From assembly GCF_900102485.1 (NCBI RefSeq), contig NZ_FNBX01000001.1:62001-126000 (forward strand): a DNA stretch of 64,000 nucleotides. The letters are read 5' to 3'. Made by a program: the position numbers and the translations under genes. The notes beneath the pieces were generated by a model. The model saw only the letters and a list, made by a program, of their open reading frames with translations. It searched no databases and had not been told where the DNA came from. Source of the stretch: Desulfovibrio legallii (GTDB lineage: Bacteria; Desulfobacterota; Desulfovibrionia; Desulfovibrionales; Desulfovibrionaceae). This document shows, in pieces, positions 27,546-35,981 of the stretch; position 1 is the first letter of the stretch, and every line of letters starts with the position of its first letter.

Positions 27546-29275
27546 AAACCTGGCGACAACGGCAAGCGCCTGAGGGACAGCCCTCTGCGCCGCCCCAGGC
27601 CTGGGCCGAAGAACTGGGCATCTCTCTTCCCCTTCTGGAGCTGCTCTGGCGGCGGGGCTTTACCCGCCGGGAAGCTATGGACGCCTTTCTTTCCGCCCGG
27701 TTGGGCGCGCTCACTCCGCCCGCCCGCTGGCCGCAGATTCCGGAGGCCGCCGACCTTCTGGCCCGCGAACTCATGGCGGGCAAACCTCTGGCCGTCTGGG
27801 GCGATTACGACGTGGACGGCATTACGGCCACGGCCCTGGTGCTGGACGTGCTGGAAAGCCACGGCCTGGACGTCCGCTGGCACATCCCGGACCGCCGCAG
27901 CGAAGGCTACGGGCTCAACCTGCCCCAGGTGGAGGCCCTGGCCGCCCAGGGCTGCCGCCTGCTGCTCACGGTAGATTGCGGCATTGCCGATGTGGCCGCC
28001 GTGGCCCGCGCCCGCGAGCTGGGCCTGACCGTGGTGGTTTCGGACCACCACCTGCCCGGCCCGGAGCTGCCCCCGGCCCAGGCCCTCTGCAATCCCCGCC
28101 TCTGCCCGGAGGCGGAGCTGCCCTACCCCCACCTGGCGGGCGTGGGCGTGGCTTTTTACCTTATGGGGGCGCTCAACGCCGCCCTGGCCCCGCACACGGG
28201 CCGCCGCCACCGCATGGACAACGTGCTGGATCTGGTGGCCCTGGGCACGTTGGCAGACGTTATGCCCCTTACGGGCGAAAACCGCATTCTGGTGCGCGGC
28301 GGGCTCACCTACATGGCCGCGGCCGCCCGGCCGGGCCTGGCGGCCCTTAAGGCCGTGAGCAAACTGGACCCGGCCGCCGCCCTGAGCAGCGGGCAGGCCG
28401 TCTTTCGCCTGGCCCCGCGCATCAACGCCGCCGGCCGCATGGGCCAGGGGGCGCTGGCCCTGCGCCTGCTGCGGGAAAAGGACCACGCCAAAGCCGCCGC
28501 CCTGGCCCAAGAGCTGGACGCCCTCAACACCAGCCGCCGCCAGGAGGAAGAACGCATCCACACCGCGGCCCGCGCCCAGGCCCTGGACCTGCTGGACCGC
28601 GAGCCCCGCGCCGGTCTGGTGCTCTACGGCAAGGACTGGCACCCCGGCGTGGTGGGCATTGTGGCCTCGCGCATGGTGGAGGAATTTTACCGCCCCACCG
28701 TCATCCTCTGCGACGACGGCGGCTGCGTCAAAGGTTCCGGCCGCTCGGTGCGGGAATTTGACCTCCACGCGGGCCTGGCCCGCACGGCCTCCTGCCTGCT
28801 GGGCTTCGGCGGGCACCGCCTGGCCGCGGGCGTGCGCCTTACGCCAGGCAACGTGGCGACCTTCCGCGCGGCGTTTGAAGCCGTCTGCGCGGACATCCTG
28901 GGCACAACGCCCCTTACCCCCAGCCTGACCCTCGAAGGCGAGCTGGGCTTTGACCAGGCAAGCAACCGCGACTTTCTCAAGGAGCTGGAGCTGCTGCGCC
29001 CCTTTGGGCCCGGCAATGCCGAGCCCGTCTTTGCCTCCCCCCCCCTGCTGGTGCGCGACCGCGCGCCCCTGGGCCACAGCCGGGAACATGTGCGCCTGCG
29101 CCTCCAGGATGAAACCAGCGGCATCACCCTCAGCGCCAAAGGCTGGGGCCTGGGCAAAAATATGCCCGCCTCCCTCACCGGCCGCCGCATCCGCGTGGCC
29201 TATACGCCCAGACTGGATACCTACAACGGCGTGGCCTCCGTAGACGTGGGCATCAAGGACTGGCAACCCGCGTAA
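27542..29275 (+). CDS. recJ: RecJ, single-strand-specific 5'-3' exonuclease
   Basis: 577 residues, normal length. DHH-family motifs: [15 protein letters not shown] (85-99), TVDCGIAD (143-150), VSDHHLPG (166-173), [10 protein letters not shown] and, in the DHHA1 domain, [15 protein letters not shown] and [11 protein letters not shown]. Works with Mn2+/Mg2+ in recombination and mismatch repair. Starts at GTG 27542, four bases inside the TPR gene. Confidence 0.96.
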   Translation: MKTWRQRQAPEGQPSAPPQAWAEELGISLPLLELLWRRGFTRREAMDAFLSARLGALTPPARWPQIPEAADLLARELMAGKPLAVWGDYDVDGITATALVLDVLESHGLDVRWHIPDRRSEGYGLNLPQVEALAAQGCRLLLTVDCGIADVAAVARARELGLTVVVSDHHLPGPELPPAQALCNPRLCPEAELPYPHLAGVGVAFYLMGALNAALAPHTGRRHRMDNVLDLVALGTLADVMPLTGENRILVRGGLTYMAAAARPGLAALKAVSKLDPAAALSSGQAVFRLAPRINAAGRMGQGALALRLLREKDHAKAAALAQELDALNTSRRQEEERIHTAARAQALDLLDREPRAGLVLYGKDWHPGVVGIVASRMVEEFYRPTVILCDDGGCVKGSGRSVREFDLHAGLARTASCLLGFGGHRLAAGVRLTPGNVATFRAAFEAVCADILGTTPLTPSLTLEGELGFDQASNRDFLKELELLRPFGPGNAEPVFASPPLLVRDRAPLGHSREHVRLRLQDETSGITLSAKGWGLGKNMPASLTGRRIRVAYTPRLDTYNGVASVDVGIKDWQPA

Positions 29276-29288
29276 CAAGTATTTTTGC

Positions 29289-29324
29289 GAGGGAGGACGC
29301 TTTGTTCAAAAAGCGCCCTCCCTC
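29289..29324. repeat. G-rich long hairpin, member 2
   Basis: GAGGGAGGACGCTTTG pairs with AAAAAGCGCCCTCCCTC around TTC. Followed by CATCCCCCCACCCC and CAAAAACTTT, as in member 1 (CACCCGCCATCCCC, CAAAAAACG). It lies 13 bases after the recJ stop and probably ends that transcript. Confidence 0.68.
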
Positions 29325-29405
29325 ATCCCCCCACCCCGCAAAAACTTTCATCCTTCTCAGCCGGCACGCCAGGCCTATCCTGTGCATAGGCCGCACCCGC
29401 CAATG

Positions 29406-29442
29406 AAAAACGGCGCAGTCGGAAAATCCTGGCCGCGCCGTT
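29406..29442 (-). terminator. Terminator of the chemoreceptor gene
   Basis: Minus strand AACGGCGC (29442-29435), loop, GCGCCGTTTTT (29416-29406). It stands 55 bases after the chemoreceptor stop, beyond repeat fragment R5. Confidence 0.75.
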
Positions 29443-29471
29443 GCTGTTGCCCCGGACATGCTTTCGCGGCC

Positions 29472-29498
29472 TAAGGCGTTTCAAAGTCGAAATGCCCT
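29472..29498 (-). repeat. Dispersed repeat, block-D fragment R5
   Basis: Only the terminal hairpin of the repeat family is present: GGCGTTTCAA..TCGAAATGCCCT, matching block D of R3 at one base less than its length. The edge CTA at 29497-29499 forms the stop codon of the chemoreceptor gene, exactly as R2 does for the lipoprotein gene. Confidence 0.72.
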
Positions 29499-31539
29499 AC
29501 CCCTGCTTCATCTGCTCGATAAGGCCGCGCAGCACCTGGGCCTGGCGGGCCAGGTCGGCCACGGAGCCGGCGGCGTGGTGCATGGCTTCGGAAGTTTCAG
29601 CGGAGATGCGGTTCACGTCCTCTATGGAGTGGTTGATTTCCTCGCTGGCGGCGGACTGTTCTTCGGCCGCGGCGGCGATGGACTGCACCTGCTGGGCCGT
29701 GGCGTCCACCAGGGAGACAATCTCGTGCAGAGCTGCGCCGGATTTGCCGGCCAGCTCGGTGGTGCCGACCACCACTTCCACCACATGCTCCACATTATCC
29801 ACGTTTTTGCGCGTGCCGGACTGGATTTCGTGAATGGCGTCGCCCACCTGCTTGGTGGCGGTCATGGTTTTTTCCGCCAGTTTGCGCACCTCATCGGCCA
29901 CCACGGCAAAGCCGCGCCCGGCTTCGCCCGCGCGGGCGGCTTCAATGGCCGCGTTGAGGGCCAGGAGGTTGGTCTGGTCTGCAATGTCGGAGATAACGCC
30001 CAGGATCTGCCCGATGCCTTCGGCCTGCTGGCCCAGCACGGTCATTTCGTCCTTAAGGCCCAGGGCCTGTTCGCGCAGGTGGCCGATGCCGTCCACCACC
30101 TGGGCCACCACGCCCGCGCCGTCCGCAGCCTTGGTTTTGGCTGTCTTGGCCGAATCCGCCGCTTCGGCGGCGTTGCGGGCCACTTCCATGACTGTGGCGT
30201 TCATTTCTTCCATGGCCGTGGCGGTTTCGCTGGCCCGGGCGCTTTGGCGCTCGGCCCCGCGGCTGGACTGCTCCACCTGGGCGGAGAGCTGCTCAGAGGC
30301 TGTAGTCACCGTGCCCACCACGCCTTCCAACTGGTCCGCGGCCTGAAGCATGCCCTCGGCCTTGGCCCGTTCGGCTGCGGCGCGGGCGGCTTCGGCCTCG
30401 GCTGTGGCCTGGGCGGCGCGTTCCGATTCCTCCTGCGCCTTGCGGGTATTTTCGTCCGCCTCGGCAATCTTGGCTTTGAGGTTAGCCACCATGGCGCGCA
30501 GGGCGTCGGCCAGTTTGCCTATTTCGTTCTTCAGGCGCAGGTCCAGGCTGGCGTTGAGGTCGCCGCCGGCCACCACGCCGGCATAGGCTTCCAGCTTGCG
30601 CAAGGGGCGGATAGCCACCTTTTCCAAGGTCAGCAGACAGACCACCAGCAAGAGCACCACTGCGGTTATACCCAGACCCAGCATGACGTTGCGCTGCTGC
30701 TGGGCCGGAGCCTGGATTTCGTCCAGATCCATAGTGAGGGCGACCTTCCAGTTCCAGTCAGGGACTGTGGCCCAGGCCAGCATCCGCGACACGCCGTTGC
30801 GCACATAGGGCACGCCCTGGCCGGAAGACGCGGCCAGCATTTCACGCACGCCGGGGTTGGCGCTGTGGTCCTGGAGCACCAGGCTGCTGTCTGGATGGGC
30901 CACAAACGGCCCCCCTGGGGCAATGATGAAGGGAAAGCCCGTCTGCCCTATTTTGAGGGTCTTGATATATTTTTCTTCCAGACTGTCAATGGCGTAGGAC
31001 ATGCCCACCCCGCCCGCTATCTTGCCGGCCTCGTCCAGCACCGGGGCCGTCACGCTGACGATAATCTTGCCCGTGGCGGAGCTTTTGGTGGGAGTACCGC
31101 TGAAGCCGGGCTTACCGGTCAAAGCCGCCCGCACATATTCCCGGCCGGTCAGATCGCTGAGCTGCGCAGAACTCTTGCCTTGAATGCAGAGAGCGCGCAT
31201 CCGGCCCGCGGCGTCAAAGACGTACAGGGAATTGACGGCAGGCGAAGACTGCGACATGGCTGAAAGGAATTGGTGCACCCCTTCAAGCCCATCGCCTGTT
31301 TCCAGATAATGCTTGACCTTGTACGCCTTGGACATGCCGTTGACCAGCATGGACAACTGCTCGCCGAAGTCGCCCAAGGATTTGGCAATGGTCTCTGCCA
31401 TCAGCCCCATCTCGCGTGTGCGGGCCTCCATAGTGGCATTGTAGGACAATCTGGCCACCACCCCCACAAGGGAAGACTGCACAACAATGATGACCATGCC
31501 AATCAGCAACAGTAGGACCACTCGAATACTGCGGAACAT
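29497..31539 (-). CDS. Methyl-accepting chemotaxis protein with dCache-type sensor
   Basis: 680 residues. Membrane helix 1 (about 7-30), periplasmic double-Cache-like sensor (about 40-280; [11 protein letters not shown] and [20 protein letters not shown] are typical), helix 2 (about 285-308), HAMP, and the cytoplasmic signalling domain with the hairpin tip [40 protein letters not shown]. It would sense an unknown small molecule and control CheA. ATG follows GAGGAG. A sigma-28 promoter lies 367 bases upstream, so it belongs to the flagellar/chemotaxis regulon. Repeat R3 sits in its leader and R5 at its stop codon. Confidence 0.95.
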   Translation of the reverse strand: MFRSIRVVLLLLIGMVIIVVQSSLVGVVARLSYNATMEARTREMGLMAETIAKSLGDFGEQLSMLVNGMSKAYKVKHYLETGDGLEGVHQFLSAMSQSSPAVNSLYVFDAAGRMRALCIQGKSSAQLSDLTGREYVRAALTGKPGFSGTPTKSSATGKIIVSVTAPVLDEAGKIAGGVGMSYAIDSLEEKYIKTLKIGQTGFPFIIAPGGPFVAHPDSSLVLQDHSANPGVREMLAASSGQGVPYVRNGVSRMLAWATVPDWNWKVALTMDLDEIQAPAQQQRNVMLGLGITAVVLLLVVCLLTLEKVAIRPLRKLEAYAGVVAGGDLNASLDLRLKNEIGKLADALRAMVANLKAKIAEADENTRKAQEESERAAQATAEAEAARAAAERAKAEGMLQAADQLEGVVGTVTTASEQLSAQVEQSSRGAERQSARASETATAMEEMNATVMEVARNAAEAADSAKTAKTKAADGAGVVAQVVDGIGHLREQALGLKDEMTVLGQQAEGIGQILGVISDIADQTNLLALNAAIEAARAGEAGRGFAVVADEVRKLAEKTMTATKQVGDAIHEIQSGTRKNVDNVEHVVEVVVGTTELAGKSGAALHEIVSLVDATAQQVQSIAAAAEEQSAASEEINHSIEDVNRISAETSEAMHHAAGSVADLARQAQVLRGLIEQMKQG

Positions 31540-31676
31540 GTCTGTAACTCCTCATAAAAAAGCCATTTACACGCTCCAAACACGCCGGCCATGCGGGCTG
31601 CCACCACACCAAAGCAGGTTTCCCCGCAACGCCGTGCCCCGTTTTGCCGACCACACCCACCAACCTCAGACGCCAT

Positions 31677-31825
31677 AGGGCGTTTCAACTTTGAAATGCC
31701 CTGGCGGCTGCGTGAGCAGACGCCCGCTGTGGAGGCGTAAGCGCAATTTATTTGCGCTGTTAAGCGCCGAAACAAGCGTGCCTTAAACTTTGAGAATGCC
31801 TGCTCTCAAAGTTAATCTGCTCCAG
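31677..31825 (-). repeat. Dispersed multi-hairpin repeat, copy R3
   Basis: 149 bp, best match to the reverse complement of R2: block D AGGGCGTTTCAA..TTGAAATGCCCT, block C GGCTGCGTGAGCAGACGCCC, GCTGTGGAGGCGTAA, block B GCGCAATTTATTTGCGC, GCGCCGAAACAAGCGTGCC, block A TTTGAGAATgcctgcTCTCAAA, then TTAATCTGCTC. It lies between the chemoreceptor start and its promoter, so it would be transcribed in the leader. Confidence 0.88.
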
Positions 31826-31905
31826 ATCAGCCGACGCCACTCCGCGCCGGTCTCGCGCAAAAGATATTGCCGCTGCCGTCGTCGCTGCACGGCCGGACAT
31901 TCCCC

Positions 31906-31932
31906 TTATCGGGAAATATTACTTTTCCTTTA
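31906..31932 (-). promoter_or_regulatory. Sigma-28 (FliA) promoter of the chemoreceptor
   Basis: Minus strand TAAA (31932-31929), 15 bases, CCCGATAA (31913-31906), against the sigma-28 consensus TAAA-N15-GCCGATAA: one mismatch. It points at the chemoreceptor gene 367 bases away. Confidence 0.78.
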
Positions 31933-32104
31933 GCTCAGCCGCACATTTTATCCATAAAAGGTCAAAAGAAAATCATCTGTCGCATGCAGAACGGCAATTC
32001 CACCGCTGGAAAACACTGCGATGTAGAAAAAATACATAAAAATTTTACCATATACAGTAAAACTGCATTCACCACGATGAAATATCGTACACGCTGCCTT
32101 CCGC

Positions 32105-32137
32105 AAAAAAGAACGCCCTGGATTGTCCAGGGCGTTC
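32105..32137 (-). terminator. Terminator of the 32200 gene
   Basis: Perfect hairpin GAACGCCCTGG-ACAAT-CCAGGGCGTTC on the minus strand followed by six Ts (plus-strand As 32105-32110). Confidence 0.9.
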
Positions 32138-32199
32138 ACAAGCTGCGGTCCGCGCACTGCAGGCGCGGGCATGGGCGCTTCAGGCCGGCGCAAACCGGA

Positions 32200-32622
32200 T
32201 CAGGCCGCCGCGGCCTTGCTCAGGGCCTCGGCCAGCCTTTGCTGGATATATTCCCGCATGCGGGCGTCGTCCTCATCCAGGTTAAAACAGTGCGCATCCT
32301 CGCCCAAAAGGCCGCCGGGGACAAAATCGCCCTTCTCTTCAGGATCCGCAACCATGTCGTCGTAGAAGCACACGGAAAGCCAGCGATTTTCCGGTTCGTC
32401 GTCCACCACGTCCACCAGCACAAAGAGTTTGCGGTCGCGCTGCGCCGCATGAACCGCCCGCAAGGAATAACTGATGCCGGGACGGGCCTTGAACTCCAGG
32501 CTCACGCCGGGCTGAGCGGCCAGATAGTCTTTATACGCCGCAAAAGCCGTTTTGACGTTGCTGGGGTCCGCCTTCCACCCTTCCAGAAAATCCTGCACGG
32601 CGGCGTTGCAACTGCTGTTCAT
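32200..32622 (-). CDS. Conserved-looking acidic protein, unknown function
   Basis: 140 residues beginning MNSSCNAAVQDFLEGWKADPSNVKTAFAAYKDYLAAQPG. Acidic, soluble, no signal peptide; central FVLVDVVDDEPENRWLSVCFYDDMVADPEEKGDFVPGGLLGEDAHCFNLDEDD. I do not recognise the family. ATG 32622 chosen because GGGAG lies 6 bases upstream; an ATG four codons earlier is the alternative. Terminator downstream at 32105. It lies 62 bases after the nuclease-like gene and may share its transcript. Confidence 0.78.
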   Translation of the reverse strand: MNSSCNAAVQDFLEGWKADPSNVKTAFAAYKDYLAAQPGVSLEFKARPGISYSLRAVHAAQRDRKLFVLVDVVDDEPENRWLSVCFYDDMVADPEEKGDFVPGGLLGEDAHCFNLDEDDARMREYIQQRLAEALSKAAAA

Positions 32623-32684
32623 AAACGCTCCCATGGCAAAAAAATACGGCACAAAACCGTGCCTGCAAGGAGGGCCGGGCCTGT

Positions 32685-33173
32685 TCAGCGGCCCCACTGC
32701 CAAGGGGGGGTGCCGATGTTAAGGCCCCAGATGCCGCGCCGCTCCAGCACGGCCTGATGTTCCTGGATGTACCAGCGACGGCAGAAAACAGCCCTGCAAC
32801 GCTGGCGATCCACCCAGGCCAGGCCCTCCATGACCAGTTGATAATTGACCGAGGTTCCCCCCACCTGCACGATGGCCACCAGAGGGCCGTCCTCGCTTTC
32901 GCCCACCGGATCGACACTCACCTTAGTGCCCACGGGCATGAGCGCGGCCAGACGGGCGCGCGCCTCCGGCCCCAAAGGCTGCTGCAGGGTGGGGGCCTCT
33001 ATGCCGTAAAAACGCAGCACGGCATCGGGCTGCGTGCCTTCCGGCGCATAGGCTATGGTGACGGTATTGCCGTCCTCCACATGCAGCACATAGCCTTCCC
33101 GCGCTTTGGCCGCAGCGTTGGAAGCGGCCAGCAGGCCCAGCAGCAGCACGGCGCAGAATTTCCCTCTGGACAT
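32685..33173 (-). CDS. Secreted staphylococcal-nuclease-like (SNase) protein
   Basis: 162 residues. Signal peptide MSRGKFCAVLLLGLLAASNAAAKA, then an OB-fold SNase-like domain: EGYVLHVEDGNTVTIAY, VLRFYGIEAPTLQQPLGPEARARLAALM and VNYQLVMEGLAWVDRQRC. In active nucleases the catalytic pattern is DGDTxxV / RLxGIDxPE / R..; here DGNT replaces DGDT, GIEAPT replaces GIDAPE, so activity is uncertain. ATG 33173 (GGGGG upstream) begins directly with the signal peptide; the longer frame to 33224 does not. Confidence 0.8.
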   Translation of the reverse strand: MSRGKFCAVLLLGLLAASNAAAKAREGYVLHVEDGNTVTIAYAPEGTQPDAVLRFYGIEAPTLQQPLGPEARARLAALMPVGTKVSVDPVGESEDGPLVAIVQVGGTSVNYQLVMEGLAWVDRQRCRAVFCRRWYIQEHQAVLERRGIWGLNIGTPPWQWGR

Positions 33174-33199
33174 GGCGGTTCCCCCGGTACCGCAAGAAT

Positions 33200-33239
33200 G
33201 CCCGCGCCGCCAAACCTTTGTCAAGGCGGCGGCGCGGGC
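33200..33239. terminator. GC-rich hairpin after feoB
   Basis: Perfect 12-bp arms (GCCCGCGCCGCC and its complement) around a 16-base loop, 31 bases after the feoB stop. No T run follows, so termination is a guess. Confidence 0.5.
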
Positions 33240-33269
33240 GTTGAGGGCAGGGGATTGGCAGACGGGGCG

Positions 33270-35498
33270 CTACAGCACGCTCTTGCCTATCTGGTAGGCG
33301 GCCACCGCCACGACATAGGCCAGTGCCGTATTGAACAGGATGCTGAAGGCCAGCCAGCCCCAGCTGCCTGCCTCCTGCTTGATGACCACCAGGGCCACAA
33401 AGCAGGGGGAGTACATGAGCACAAAGAGCATCAGGGCCAGAGCCGAAGCCGGGGACCAGTTGTCGTCGGCCTTAAGGCGGTCGGCCAAGGGCGCGGCGTC
33501 CTCAGGATCCTGCTCGCCCAGGGCGTAAGCCGTGCCGAGGGTGGCCACAATGGATTCCTTGGCGGCCACGCCGGCCAGCAGGGCGATGTCCGTGCGCCAG
33601 TCAAAGCCCGCGGGGCGGGTAAAGGGTTCCACGGCCTTGCCCAGACGCCCGGCCACGGAGTAAGAGAGCTCCTCTTCCGAAAGCGTGTTCTTTGCCTCGC
33701 CCAGCTGGTCTTCCAGGGCGGCGCGGCCTTCCGCGCCTTCGGGCAGGGCGGAGATCTGCTCTTCAATCTGGGCGATCTGCTGTTCAAAGGGAGCGGCCTT
33801 GTCCTCAGGCAGGCTGGGGAAGGTCATGCCGGCCCAGATGATCACCGCCACGGCCACCAGGATGGTGCCGGCCTTTTTAATGTACATCCAGGCGCGCTCC
33901 CAGCAGTGCAGCAAAAGGCCGAAAGGCGTGGGCATGCGGTAAGGGGGCAGCTCCATCACAAAGGGCGTGGCCTCGCCCTTGACGATGGTGGAGCGCAGGA
34001 AGCGCGCCACCAGAAGGGCGATAACCCAGCCGGAAAGGGTGAGCAGGAACATGACCGTGGCCGCGTTGTCCGGGAAGAAGGCCCCGGCCAGCAGCAGAAA
34101 GACCGGCAGTTTGGCGCCGCAGGCCATGTACGGCAGGGTCAGCAGAGTGGCGAGCTTTTCCTTGGGGCTGCGCAGAGTGCGGGTGGCCATGGCCCCAGGG
34201 ATGGCGCAGCCGCCGGCAATGCCGCCGGCAATGATGTAGGGCATGACCGAGGCCCCGTGCAGGCCGAAGAAGCGGAAAATGCGGTCCATCATGTAGGCCA
34301 CGCGGGCCATGTAGCCGCTGTCTTCCATAAAGGAAATAAGCACAAACATGATCAGGATGAGCGGCACAAAGCTGAGCACGCCGCCCACGCCGGCGATGAT
34401 GCCGTCCACAATAAGCGATTGGGCCAGGCCCTCAGGCAGGACTGCGGTGATGGCATCGCCCAGCCAGGTGAAGCCGTCCTCCACCCAGCCCTGGGGATAC
34501 GCGCCCAGTTCAAACGTAACCTGAAACATGAGGTAGAGCACGCCGATCATGATCAGCGGCCCGAAAAAGGCGTTGGTCAGCACCTTGTCCAGCTTGTCCG
34601 AGAGGGCCAGCCGATCCTTGCCCGCGTCCTGCCGCACGATGCCGTCGCGCAGCAAGCTGCGGATATAGCCGAAGCGGTAGTCGGTGATGATGGATTCCAG
34701 GCTGGTGTTGAGCGTATCGCGCACATGGGCCGCGGTTTTGTTGCAGAGGTCCTGGAGATCCGTGGTGGTGCGCGCATCGGCGGCGCGCGCCTCGTGCCAG
34801 ATTTCGCTGTCGCCTTCCAGCATTTTGAGGGCCACCCAGCTGGGCGCATAGCGGTCCGTCAGAAGCCGGCTTGCTGCGATGCGCTTTTCCATGTCCGCAA
34901 TAACAGGGTCAAGGTCGCTGCCGTAGGAAAAGCGCAGGGGTTCGCGTTTGCCTTCGCGGGCCAGGGCAATGGCGGTCTTCATGGCCGCCTTGAGCCCCTC
35001 GCCGCTGCGGGCCACCATGGGCAGCACGGGGATGCCCAGCAGGCGGCTCAGGTGCTCCATATCAATATGGATGCCCGCGGCGCGGGCCTCGTCCATCATG
35101 TTGCAGCAGAGCACCAGGGGGGCGCCCATTTCCAGCATCTGGATGGTGAGGAGCATGTTGCGCTCCAGAGCGGAGGCGTCCACCACGTCGATAACCGCCT
35201 GCACATGGCCGGCGCTCAGTTCCCGCCGGGCCACCAGCTCTTCCTGCGAATAGGCGGTCAGGGAATAGGTGCCGGGCAGGTCCACCACGGTGACGGGCGT
35301 GCCGTCCACAACAATGTGCCCTTCCTTCCTGTCCACAGTGACGCCGGGGTAGTTCCCCACATGCTGGCGCGCGCCGGTGTAGCCGTTAAACACCGTGGTT
35401 TTGCCGGAGTTGGGATTGCCCGCCAGGGCAACGCGCACCGCAACGGCCTTCTTGCCGGGCCCATCTTCAAGGTTTTCAAACTGACGAACAGCACTCAT
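33270..35498 (-). CDS. feoB: FeoB, ferrous iron transporter
   Basis: 742 residues. N-terminal GTPase with G1 GNPNSGKT (27-34), G3 DLPGTYSL (73-80) and G4 NMMD (133-136; a variant of NxxD), a GDI-like spacer, then about eight membrane helices with the Gate motifs (for example GCAIPGAMATRT and PYMACGAKLPVF). Imports Fe2+ across the inner membrane. ATG 35498 follows GGGAGG; the frame extends upstream without a ribosome site. No feoA is seen on either side. A Fur-box-like palindrome at 35663-35683 suggests iron control. Confidence 0.95.
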   Translation of the reverse strand: MSAVRQFENLEDGPGKKAVAVRVALAGNPNSGKTTVFNGYTGARQHVGNYPGVTVDRKEGHIVVDGTPVTVVDLPGTYSLTAYSQEELVARRELSAGHVQAVIDVVDASALERNMLLTIQMLEMGAPLVLCCNMMDEARAAGIHIDMEHLSRLLGIPVLPMVARSGEGLKAAMKTAIALAREGKREPLRFSYGSDLDPVIADMEKRIAASRLLTDRYAPSWVALKMLEGDSEIWHEARAADARTTTDLQDLCNKTAAHVRDTLNTSLESIITDYRFGYIRSLLRDGIVRQDAGKDRLALSDKLDKVLTNAFFGPLIMIGVLYLMFQVTFELGAYPQGWVEDGFTWLGDAITAVLPEGLAQSLIVDGIIAGVGGVLSFVPLILIMFVLISFMEDSGYMARVAYMMDRIFRFFGLHGASVMPYIIAGGIAGGCAIPGAMATRTLRSPKEKLATLLTLPYMACGAKLPVFLLLAGAFFPDNAATVMFLLTLSGWVIALLVARFLRSTIVKGEATPFVMELPPYRMPTPFGLLLHCWERAWMYIKKAGTILVAVAVIIWAGMTFPSLPEDKAAPFEQQIAQIEEQISALPEGAEGRAALEDQLGEAKNTLSEEELSYSVAGRLGKAVEPFTRPAGFDWRTDIALLAGVAAKESIVATLGTAYALGEQDPEDAAPLADRLKADDNWSPASALALMLFVLMYSPCFVALVVIKQEAGSWGWLAFSILFNTALAYVVAVAAYQIGKSVL

Positions 35499-35981
35499 GC
35501 ACGCACCTCCCGCGCACGCCCGGGGCCCTGCGGCCGCCGGCTTGCCCCAAGATTCAGATTTCGTCCCCGGCCGTGGCCGGTTCGCGTCAAGGGCCGCGCC
35601 CAAAGCGCAGCCTGCCCCACGCGCCGTATCCGGACCGCGAGGACTACCCCAAAAAATTGCCTTGAGAATTGAAATTCAATTCCGAAGCACTTGTGGTGTA
35701 GACGCCCTTGCGCTGAAAGTCAAGGGTGCAGCAGAAAAAAAGATGCCGCACGGCGGAGGGCGCGGCGTGTGCGGTCGTGCAGCCGCAGGGGGCATATGGC
35801 AAGGCGACGGCGCGGCGGCCCCGTCTTGCAGGGGAAGCGATGCCGCGCCGCGGTACGGGGGCGCTTCCGCCGCCGCCAGCTCGCGGCCGGAGCCGTATGG
35901 GCGGGCGGGTGCCCAGCGACCGGGACGCCCCTGGTTCAGAAAACACGTCAGGCCGCAACGGCCCCGCCCCAGGTCTGGCGG
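35499..35981. other. Region upstream of feoB, no gene seen
   Basis: 483 bases. The first ~160 are the feoB leader, then the Fur-like palindrome. From 35700 to 35981 the sequence is very GC-rich; open frames on both strands are low-complexity Arg/Gly/Pro strings that I take as noise. No small feoA-like protein is present in any frame I could read. Confidence 0.55.
35663..35683. promoter_or_regulatory. Fur-box-like palindrome upstream of feoB
   Basis: TTGAGAATTGAAATTCAATT: the core GAATTGAA-A-TTCAATTC (35667-35683) is a perfect 17-base palindrome and has the TTGARAAT-type half-site reported for Fur in this group. It is about 165 bases before the feoB start. Confidence 0.55.

Larger units (their letters stand above)
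31540..32199. other. Leader of the chemoreceptor and AT-rich gap
   Basis: 660 bases without a gene. It holds, from left: 137 bases before R3 with no recognised signal, repeat R3 (31677-31825), the sigma-28 promoter (31906-31932), an AT-rich stretch (about 31950-32100, GC clearly lower than its surroundings) and a terminator for the next gene. No open frame here has a ribosome site and a plausible protein. Confidence 0.6.
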
